A stretch of 50,737 nucleotides of DNA from a virus. Shown one piece after another: positions 41,145 to 47,490 of this stretch; position 1 is the first letter of the stretch, and every line of letters begins with the position of its first letter. Where the stretch lies: positions 1 through 50,737 of IMG/VR virus record IMGVR_UViG_3300034190_000767; one strand, written 5' to 3'. Made by a program: the position numbers and the translations under genes. The notes under the pieces are model-generated. The model had not been told where the DNA came from. It saw only the letters and a program-made list of their open reading frames with translations, and did not search any database.

Positions 41145-41199
41145 GGTGGATGCCATTAAGGGTCCACTGTTTAATCTTGCTTTATAAGGAGATACCAAA
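41145..41199 (+). promoter_or_regulatory. Candidate RNA thermometer in the Hsp20 leader
   Basis: The leader has a first hairpin, GTGGA (41146-41150) with TCCAC (41163-41167), and then TTGCT (41177-41181) four bases before AAGGAG (41186-41191). ROSE-type thermometers of small heat-shock genes carry U(U/C)GCU facing AGGA. The second hairpin would be short and imperfect, as in ROSE elements. Upstream (41093-41144), an inverted repeat GTTGAAA/TTTCAAC precedes TATATAAT, a possible promoter/operator. Confidence 0.4.
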
Positions 41200-41637
41200 A
41201 TGGTTACAAGCAAAGCACTATCTATTTTCGATAATCTAAATCAACTCACACCCTATGCTGTAGGATTTGATCGAGTCTTCGATCAACTCAATACATACGC
41301 TCGCAATAATGCAACGTCAACAGGGTTCCCGCCATATAACATCCGTAAAGGGGGTGAATATAACTATACCATTGAAATGGCCTTGGCGGGTTTTTCAAAG
41401 AATGATATTGAAATCGAAGTAGCAGAAGGTTTGCTTACGGTTCGTTCTATCAAGGAGAACGATGAAAATGATTCTGACATTTATCGGGGAATCTCATATC
41501 GTAAGTTCAATCGAAAATTTACTCTTGCAGATGACATTGTAGTGAACGATGCTTCCCTCGAAAACGGTATGCTTGAGATTACTCTTGAGCGTATTGTTCC
41601 AGATGCGAAGAAACCTCGTATTATTAAAATCAAATAA
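41200..41637 (+). CDS. Small heat-shock protein (Hsp20)
   Basis: A 145-residue protein. PPYNIRKGGEYNYTIEMALAGFSKNDIEIEV opens the alpha-crystallin domain, with LLTVRSIKEN, RGISYRKFNRKFTLADDI and ENGMLEITLERI as its later strands. The basic tail ends KPRIIKIK, where IxI helps oligomerisation. It is closest in pattern to IbpA-type proteins. It probably keeps phage proteins soluble during head and tail assembly. It stands alone between its own leader and a terminator. Confidence 0.93.
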   Translation: MVTSKALSIFDNLNQLTPYAVGFDRVFDQLNTYARNNATSTGFPPYNIRKGGEYNYTIEMALAGFSKNDIEIEVAEGLLTVRSIKENDENDSDIYRGISYRKFNRKFTLADDIVVNDASLENGMLEITLERIVPDAKKPRIIKIK

Positions 41638-41650
41638 AGTGATGTAGTGG

Positions 41651-41687
41651 GGAAAGGTGACTTGACTTTTAGTCACCTTTCCTTTAC
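41651..41687 (+). terminator. Terminator after Hsp20, overlapping the next promoter
   Basis: GGAAAGGTGACT (41651-41662) pairs perfectly over 12 bases with AGTCACCTTTCC (41671-41682) around an 8-base loop, followed by TTTACTATT. The -35 and spacer of the next promoter lie inside this structure. Confidence 0.75.
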
Positions 41688-41690
41688 TAT
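41662..41690 (+). promoter_or_regulatory. Sigma70-like promoter inside the terminator
   Basis: TTGACT (41662-41667), 17 bases, TACTAT (41685-41690). The transcript would then have GGAG before ATG 41713. Confidence 0.6.
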
Positions 41691-41712
41691 TATACAGAAT
41701 GGAGATTTATAA

Positions 41713-42828
41713 ATGGTGAAATTCCACACATATGAAGACCTTTCCCCAGAGGAACAATCAGCGTTTCTTGAGAAACAGGGAATGACTGAAAACGAATACC
41801 TCAAGGAGAGGAATGCTAATCTCAAAAAGGCTTCACCCTTTTTGACATTAGAAGATATGACTCCAGAGCAGCGTAAAGATTATGATGAGCGGAAGCGCAA
41901 AGAAAAACAAATTTTAGAGAAAAGAGAGAAACGAATGGAAGAACAGAATGCTACAAAAGAAGAGATTGAAAGGGCACGGGAAAAGTATCTTAACAAACTC
42001 GATATGACAATTGACCCTATCCCAAACCATTATATTGGGAAGATTCAATTTTCTCAAGAAATCGTTGACGAGATTAACGAACATATTGACGCAACAAGCG
42101 ATGATGTGCCTAACATGGCAGAGAAACTTGTTGGTCAATTGAAGAACGATGAGAAATCGAGACAAGTGGATTTTGATATAACAACTGAAGTTGGTCAACA
42201 GGTAAAGACAGTTTTTGACTCTATTGGTTCTGCTTATCTACAACAGGGTTATGGTCGTAAGTCTATTGCTGAAGTATTTGAAATCTGGACAAACCATGCA
42301 TATGCGGGTGACTACAATCCTCTACATGACCACGGGTCACGCACCACTGCTGGACTGTCTGGTTTCATGTGGACCAAGTTACCCGATTGTATGACTGAAC
42401 AAGAAGTGCCAGAAGGTAAGAACTTCTTTAATAATGCATCTGGCATTGCTGATGGTTGGACGCACATGATTTGGGGATTGCAACAGAGGCGTGATGTACA
42501 TCGTCTGTATCCTCGCACTGAGGAATATATTCAACCAAGGGTTGGTCTTATGTATGTTTTCCCGCAATGGATGAAGCATCAGGTACTTCCATTCTTTGGT
42601 CCGGGCGAACGCCGTTCCATTGCAATGAACTGGGCAGTCTATGACTCTGAAGCAGAACTTCGTGACTTCTTTACTCCCGGCGAATGGAAAACATTCTATG
42701 AAGAAAATATCAAGGACACTCCTGCTGAAACTGATGAATCGCAACCTTATCGTGTTATGATTGATGGTGTTGAAACCTATATTCGTCGTGATATCTTTAA
42801 GGAGGAGAAGCATCCTAGTGAAGAATAA
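41713..42828 (+). CDS. 2OG-Fe(II) oxygenase, large marine-phage type
   Basis: A 371-residue protein. Residues about 1-100 are helical and very charged (KRKEKQILEKREKRMEEQ, a coiled coil). The oxygenase domain follows: IWTNHAYAGDYNPLHDHGSRT carries the proximal ligands (His205, Asp206, His207 region), LSGFMWTKLP is the core strand, and QWMKHQVLPFFGPGERRSIAMNW supplies the distal His and the Arg. It matches the 2OG-FeII_Oxy_5-like family frequent in cyanophages. Its target is unknown. The ribosome site of the next gene is in its last codons. Confidence 0.8.
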   Translation: MVKFHTYEDLSPEEQSAFLEKQGMTENEYLKERNANLKKASPFLTLEDMTPEQRKDYDERKRKEKQILEKREKRMEEQNATKEEIERAREKYLNKLDMTIDPIPNHYIGKIQFSQEIVDEINEHIDATSDDVPNMAEKLVGQLKNDEKSRQVDFDITTEVGQQVKTVFDSIGSAYLQQGYGRKSIAEVFEIWTNHAYAGDYNPLHDHGSRTTAGLSGFMWTKLPDCMTEQEVPEGKNFFNNASGIADGWTHMIWGLQQRRDVHRLYPRTEEYIQPRVGLMYVFPQWMKHQVLPFFGPGERRSIAMNWAVYDSEAELRDFFTPGEWKTFYEENIKDTPAETDESQPYRVMIDGVETYIRRDIFKEEKHPSEE

Positions 42829-43102
42829 AGAGATTGGTTATAAGTACAACGAGGGCACTACCCTTGTTGAACTTCAAAAGTACATCGACTCAACATATGA
42901 TGAACACTATAGCAAGAACAAGTTTCAAGCTACAGAGTTCATCATAGATGGTGGACATGGTGAAGGTTTCTGTATCGGCAACATCATGAAATACGCACAA
43001 CGATATGGAAAGAAGGGTGGAAAGAACAGAAGTGACTTGCTAAAAGTGATTCACTATGGTATTATTGCTCTATACATTAATGAACTAGAAGGTGAAAAAT
43101 GA
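42818..43102 (+). CDS. DUF3310-like protein (T7 gp1.7-like)
   Basis: 94 residues from GTG 42818, with GGAGGAG at 42801-42807; an upstream in-frame ATG would overlap the previous gene strongly. GEGFCIGNIMKYAQRYGKKGGKNRSDLLKVIHYGIIAL matches the core of the DUF3310 family, to which T7 gp1.7 nucleotide kinase belongs. The N-terminus (VELQKYIDSTYDEHYSKN) differs. Possible nucleotide metabolism role, placed in front of the replisome genes. ATGA overlap with gp45. Confidence 0.65.
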   Translation: MKNKEIGYKYNEGTTLVELQKYIDSTYDEHYSKNKFQATEFIIDGGHGEGFCIGNIMKYAQRYGKKGGKNRSDLLKVIHYGIIALYINELEGEK

Positions 43103-43761
43103 AACTATCTAATGAAACTATCTCCGTATTGAAAAACTTCTCTACGATCAATGCCAATCTTATGGTGAAGGCGGGGTCTAGTCTTTCCACCATGTCTGCA
43201 ATGAAGAACATCGTAGCAAAGGCTGATGTCACTGAGGAATTTCCTAGTGACTTTGCAATCTATGACTTGAATGAGTTCCTATCGGCACTCTCTCTATTCG
43301 GTAAACCCGATTTAGAGTTTGGTAATGACTTTGTTATTATTACAGAAGAGGGTACATCGAAGTCTCTCAAGTATTGGTTCTCTGATCCATCCGTGGTGAC
43401 GACTCCATCTAAAGAGATTTCGATGCCCTCAACTGAATTGACGTTCAACCTGTCGAGTGATACACTCAACGAAATCACCAAGGCTGCTGCTGTTATCGGT
43501 GTTCCCGATATGGCATTGTCTGGTGGTAAGTTGATGGTCACTGACAAGAAGAACAGCACTGCAAATGCATATGAAACATCTCTGGATGTTGGTGATGTAG
43601 ATGCACAGTACAAGTTCTGGTTCAAGGTTGAAAACCTAAAAGTTATGCCTGGCGCATACGATGTTGAAGTATCCTCTAAAAAGATTAGTCACTTTACTAA
43701 CACTAAACTTGGTGTACAGTATTGGATTGCACTGGAACCCGAATCTTCGTACAATGACTAA
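43099..43761 (+). CDS. 45: Sliding clamp gp45
   Basis: A 220-residue protein (T4 gp45 is 228). MKLSNETISVLKNFSTINANLMVKAGSSLSTMS is the conserved start. FAIYDLNEFLSALSLF and FKVENLKVMPGAYDVEVSSKKISHFTNTKLGVQYWIALE match the T4 clamp. It forms the trimeric ring for gp43 and also activates late transcription through gp55 and gp33. First gene of the replisome operon. Confidence 0.95.
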   Translation: MKLSNETISVLKNFSTINANLMVKAGSSLSTMSAMKNIVAKADVTEEFPSDFAIYDLNEFLSALSLFGKPDLEFGNDFVIITEEGTSKSLKYWFSDPSVVTTPSKEISMPSTELTFNLSSDTLNEITKAAAVIGVPDMALSGGKLMVTDKKNSTANAYETSLDVGDVDAQYKFWFKVENLKVMPGAYDVEVSSKKISHFTNTKLGVQYWIALEPESSYND

Positions 43762-43778
43762 TTTGAGGAATTTATATT

Positions 43779-44714
43779 ATGGATCAATTTTTATGGGTCG
43801 AAGAATATCGGCCACGGGACATAGAGTCATGCGTACTCCCTAAGACTCTAAAAACCTCTTTGCAGTCTTTTGTTGACAAAGAGACATTACCTAATCTGAT
43901 TTTATCAGGTGGTCCGGGCGTTGGTAAGACAACTGCTGCCCGTGCCATGCTAGAACAGATTGGTGCTACCTACATGTTTATCAATGGTTCTGAGGAGTCA
44001 GGTATTGACGTTCTCAGAACCAAGATAAAGAACTTTGCGTCCACTGTATCGCTTGAGGGTGGCAAGAAGTATCTCATTCTTGATGAGGCAGACTATCTAA
44101 ATCCACAGTCTACACAACCAGCTCTTCGTGGTTTCATTGAAGAGTTTCACAAGAACTGTGGTTTCATTCTAACCTGCAACTATAAGAACCGCATTATCCC
44201 TGCATTGCAATCACGATGCAGTGTAATTGACTTTGTGATTCCTAGTGCAGAGAAACCTAAACTTGCACAAAGTTTCTTCAACAGGGTTCTACACATCCTT
44301 AATGAGAACGAAATCAAGTACAATGAAAAGGTTATTGTACAGCTCATAAATACTCACTTTCCAGACTGGCGTAAAGTTCTGAATGAACTGCAACGGTATT
44401 CTGTGTCTGGTGAGATTGACGCTGGTATTCTGGTTAATCTTGGTGACAAGAACATCAAAGACCTTATGGGTATGATGAAAAACAAGGAGTTCACCAATGT
44501 TCGCAAATGGGTTGTCGATAGTCTGGATAATGATTCTGACAAGCTTTTTCGTAGTGTTTACGATAATCTATACGAGTATGTTGAGCCTAGCAGCATTCCT
44601 CATGTTGTCGTTGTGTTGGCTGAATACCAGTATAAGGCAGCGTTTGTTGCTGATTTGGAAATAAATATGTTGGCTTGTTTGACTGAAGTTATGGGAAGGG
44701 CAAAGTTCAAATGA
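43779..44714 (+). CDS. 44: Clamp loader large subunit gp44
   Basis: A 311-residue AAA+ protein (T4 gp44 is 319). FLWVEEYRPRDIESCVLP is the characteristic start, GGPGVGKTT (44-52) Walker A, LILDEADYL (99-107) Walker B, and ALQSRCSVIDF the SRC arginine finger. It opens gp45 with gp62. In T4 gp62 follows immediately; here two other genes intervene. The ribosome site TTTGAGGAA is weak but well placed. ATGA overlap with the next gene. Confidence 0.95.
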   Translation: MDQFLWVEEYRPRDIESCVLPKTLKTSLQSFVDKETLPNLILSGGPGVGKTTAARAMLEQIGATYMFINGSEESGIDVLRTKIKNFASTVSLEGGKKYLILDEADYLNPQSTQPALRGFIEEFHKNCGFILTCNYKNRIIPALQSRCSVIDFVIPSAEKPKLAQSFFNRVLHILNENEIKYNEKVIVQLINTHFPDWRKVLNELQRYSVSGEIDAGILVNLGDKNIKDLMGMMKNKEFTNVRKWVVDSLDNDSDKLFRSVYDNLYEYVEPSSIPHVVVVLAEYQYKAAFVADLEINMLACLTEVMGRAKFK

Positions 44715-45142
44715 CCGATGCTGAATACAGGGAAATGTTTATTCCACTAGTAGATTACTTAAAAGATATTGGGTGTGATAAACAAAAACATAGTGGTGGT
44801 TCTAGAAGTCTTTTACATCATTTAGTTGCGGTTAGTATACTGTTGTCTGAAAGAGGTTGTTCTGATGACCTTTGCAAAGCTGGTTTGTTTCATTCAATCT
44901 ATGGAACTGCTATATTCAAACCCAAGATGGTTTCTTTAGAAGAACGAGATAAAATCAAAGACCTGATTGGCGTGTGGGCAGAAACTCTTGTTTATGAATT
45001 TTGTATGCTTCCTAAAGACAGAAAATCGGGAATTAAAAAAATTGAAAATGTCCCTCTAAGAAACGATCTTATTGATCTTGCTTATGCAAACGCAGACGAG
45101 CAAAGAATATGGAAGGAGAAAAACAATGATAATGTTACATGA
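44711..45142 (+). CDS. HD-like protein (DUF6817 type) inserted between gp44 and gp62
   Basis: A 143-residue protein. HSGGSRSLLHHLVAVSILLSERG followed by LCKAGLFHSIYGT resembles HD-domain folds in which the first His pair and the FHS step bind metal. The later VYEFCMLPKD and LIDLAYANADEQR complete the helical bundle. Such proteins may be nucleotide or phosphate-ester hydrolases. Its end overlaps the next gene by 17 bases. Lower G+C than gp44. Confidence 0.6.
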   Translation: MTDAEYREMFIPLVDYLKDIGCDKQKHSGGSRSLLHHLVAVSILLSERGCSDDLCKAGLFHSIYGTAIFKPKMVSLEERDKIKDLIGVWAETLVYEFCMLPKDRKSGIKKIENVPLRNDLIDLAYANADEQRIWKEKNNDNVT

Positions 45143-45653
45143 TGGTGTGGTAGAAGACCATGTTGCAGAATTGATTGCTTCCGAAATGAAAAAGGTTCAT
45201 TGGAGATATGAGTATCACTCTAGGGGTAAGGGAAAAGACGCACATCCTAGCACCCATTGGCATCGTCTTTGTGGAAAAAATGGACAACAAATAATTGCAA
45301 ATGGTTTCGAGTTTGTGATGCCTATTTGGACAGCTGCGATGTACAAATATGATTTTAAAAAGAACTTTAATATTACAGGTTATGAACGCATCTATTTAAA
45401 TGCTCACACACATGGTATTGAACCTGTATTGCATACAGATGATGGTGATTTCACAATGATTTACTATCCACGAATGGATTGGAAACCTGAGTGGGGCGGT
45501 GGTACTCTTGTTGATGGAGAACTTATTCCTTATGTTGGTAACAGTTTAGTTGTATTTGACGCACATCTACCACACATGGCCATGCCCGTGACCCGTGAGT
45601 GTTATGAGTTGAGGAGTGTAATCGTATTTAAGTGCAATCGTAGTGATGTATGA
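45126..45653 (+). CDS. 2OG-Fe(II) oxygenase inserted between gp44 and gp62
   Basis: 175 residues from ATG 45126, with GGAAGGAG just upstream; a longer in-frame form would run far into the HD gene. VLHTDDGDFTMIYY gives His103 and Asp105, EWGGGTLV the GG-turn, HLPHMAMPVTRECYELRSVIVF the distal His150 and Arg163. This is the prolyl-hydroxylase-like pattern. It ends inside the gp62 start. Function within the replisome operon is unknown; an effect on DNA bases or nucleotides is possible but unsupported. Confidence 0.78.
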   Translation: MIMLHDGVVEDHVAELIASEMKKVHWRYEYHSRGKGKDAHPSTHWHRLCGKNGQQIIANGFEFVMPIWTAAMYKYDFKKNFNITGYERIYLNAHTHGIEPVLHTDDGDFTMIYYPRMDWKPEWGGGTLVDGELIPYVGNSLVVFDAHLPHMAMPVTRECYELRSVIVFKCNRSDV

Positions 45654-46038
45654 GTTAAAGGAATATCTCAAGGCTATCAATCAGACTAAAGAACCTCTGA
45701 TGGATGGTGATGATGAATGGGAACGAAAGTATCCCCCGTTCATTGTCAACAAGTGTGTTGCTCCATTTGCTGATACCATCATGTTGGTGAATGAGATTAA
45801 TCAACTACCAAATGTTGATAAGAAGATGCAGTTTGACTTTTTACTAAATAGTCTGAGGCCAAGGAAGAGATTTACTCCGTGGTTGAAGGCGACGAAATTA
45901 GAGAATCTAGAGTATGTTAAAGAGTTTTATGGATATAGTAATGCAAAGGCCAAGGCCGCTCTTGATATATTGTCTGAGGAACAAATTTCTGCCATAAGAA
46001 AAAGATTATATAAAGGTGGGAAAAATGGAAGAGATTAA
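45646..46038 (+). CDS. 62: Clamp loader small subunit gp62
   Basis: 130 residues from ATG 45646 (a GTG one codon earlier is possible). MYELKEYLKAINQTKEPL, FIVNKCVAPFADTIMLVNEIN, QFDFLLNSLRPRKRFTPWLKA correspond to T4 gp62 ([40 protein letters not shown]). It is shorter than T4 gp62 (187), lacking much of the C-terminal part, as is usual in marine T4-like phages. It overlaps the regA start. Confidence 0.85.
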   Translation: MYELKEYLKAINQTKEPLMDGDDEWERKYPPFIVNKCVAPFADTIMLVNEINQLPNVDKKMQFDFLLNSLRPRKRFTPWLKATKLENLEYVKEFYGYSNAKAKAALDILSEEQISAIRKRLYKGGKNGRD

Positions 46039-46429
46039 TTGGACACAGGAGATGATGCTAGAAGTCGGGTTGAAAGAACCTGATGACTTTCTGAAGGTAA
46101 GAGAGACTCTATCTCGTATTGGCGTTGCATCCCGTAAAGAAAAGAAACTGTATCAGTCATGTCATATTCTGCATAAGCAGGGTAGGTATTTCATTGTGCA
46201 TTTTAAGGAGCTCTTTGCTCTGGACGGTAAGAATACAAATCTGACAATCAATGATATTTCTCGTAGGAATACGATTGCCAAACTATTACAGGATTGGGGA
46301 CTGATCAATGTTATTGGTGAGCTTGGTGAAGTTGCTCCGCTCAGTCAGATTAAAGTATTGTCATATTCTGAGAAGGGTGATTGGACACTAGAAACCAAAT
46401 ATAACATTGGAAAGAAAAAAGAAGTCTAA
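46025..46429 (+). CDS. regA: Translational repressor RegA
   Basis: 134 residues from ATG 46025 (T4 RegA is 122). PDDFLKVRETLSRIGVASRKEKKLYQSCHILHKQGRYFIVHFKELFALDG is very close to T4 RegA (PEDFLKVKETLTRMGIANNKDKVLYQSCHIL). It binds mRNA near start codons of early genes and represses their translation. The extra N-terminal INWTQEMMLEVGL replaces T4's short start. Its stop overlaps the next start as TAATG. Confidence 0.95.
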   Translation: MEEINWTQEMMLEVGLKEPDDFLKVRETLSRIGVASRKEKKLYQSCHILHKQGRYFIVHFKELFALDGKNTNLTINDISRRNTIAKLLQDWGLINVIGELGEVAPLSQIKVLSYSEKGDWTLETKYNIGKKKEV

Positions 46430-47478
46430 TGGAAAAGTTCAAGTCTTACATCGCAGAGGAAAAGGATGAACCTTATAGGTTGATGTTAATAATCTTTGAT
46501 GATCCTAATGATCCAAATAAAACTGGAGAAGAAATAGAAAAAGAATGGGCAAAAAATAATAACCCAAAAGATTTTTATCAGTTTGAAATAAATAAAGGTT
46601 ATTTTACACAGAACGAAAAGGGTAATTATGTTGCACATAACTATAGTAAAGATAATGACAATAGAAGGAATGTTAAACCAAACCCGAAATTTTCAGAAGA
46701 AGAACACGATAAAAAAGGTTTTGAGATAATACCAGAAAATACTGTTGTTGTAATCAGAGGAAGTAAAGGCGATAGAACTCACAGATATACTGAAATGTTA
46801 AGACTAAAAAATGTTTTTATGGTAAACTCTAGAAAAACTATGGAAATGTGTAATGATAAATGGCTTAATTATATTCATTTTAAAGAAGCAGGATTACAAC
46901 AACCAAAAACTAGTTTAATTACATCTGTAGAAACTCTAGAAGTGCCTATAAAAGAGGTTGGTGGTAAATATCCTATGATATTAAAAACTGCCATGGGAAC
47001 AAGAGGTATAGGGGTAGTTTTTATAGAATCATATAAATCTCTAGTTACTGCATTACAATTGATTTATAAAATTGATGAAGATATTCCTTTAATATTACAA
47101 GAATATATTCCAACTGAGTTTGATGTAAGAGTCATAGTTTTAAACAAAGAAATTATTGCTCAAATAAAAAGACCAGTTATTAGTGGAGATTTTAGAAGTA
47201 ATATAAGTCAAGGAACTTTACCTTTAAAAATGACTTTAACCGATTTAGAAAAAGAAAGTGTTTTGAAGGCAGCAGAATCAACAGATGTTTTTTGGGGTGG
47301 TTTTGATTTTATTCCCTCAAAAGATAGAGAGAAAATTCCCCCTTATTTTATAGAGGTTAATGGTTCGCCTGGAACTGGTCATATAAATGAGTTGAATAAT
47401 ATTAACATTTATAAGATGTTTGTTGATGTATTTAAAAATCGTGACAACTGGAACCTTGACAAATCTACGGAAACCTGA
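46429..47478 (+). CDS. RimK-like ATP-grasp ligase inserted between regA and gp43
   Basis: A 349-residue protein. The first ~130 residues are a phage-specific domain. Then NDKWLNYIHFKEAGLQQPKTSLI, MILKTAMGTRGIGVVFIE (ATP-grasp lysine and glycine loop), LILQEYIPTEFDVRVIVLN and GGFDFIPS...FIEVNGSPG (metal-binding Glu and Asn) follow the order of RimK/glutathione-synthetase-like ligases. RimK adds glutamate to ribosomal protein S6; the phage target is unknown. The gene is strikingly A/T-rich next to regA and gp43, which suggests separate acquisition. Its last codons contain the gp43 promoter. Confidence 0.8.
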   Translation: MEKFKSYIAEEKDEPYRLMLIIFDDPNDPNKTGEEIEKEWAKNNNPKDFYQFEINKGYFTQNEKGNYVAHNYSKDNDNRRNVKPNPKFSEEEHDKKGFEIIPENTVVVIRGSKGDRTHRYTEMLRLKNVFMVNSRKTMEMCNDKWLNYIHFKEAGLQQPKTSLITSVETLEVPIKEVGGKYPMILKTAMGTRGIGVVFIESYKSLVTALQLIYKIDEDIPLILQEYIPTEFDVRVIVLNKEIIAQIKRPVISGDFRSNISQGTLPLKMTLTDLEKESVLKAAESTDVFWGGFDFIPSKDREKIPPYFIEVNGSPGTGHINELNNINIYKMFVDVFKNRDNWNLDKSTET

Positions 47479-47484
47479 TATAGT
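47456..47484 (+). promoter_or_regulatory. Sigma70-like promoter for gp43 with leaderless geometry
   Basis: TTGACA (47456-47461), exactly 17 bases, TATAGT (47479-47484), then six bases and ATG 47491. The best consensus match among such promoters here. It lies in the end of the ATP-grasp gene. Confidence 0.8.
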
Positions 47485-47490
47485 CTTTAT

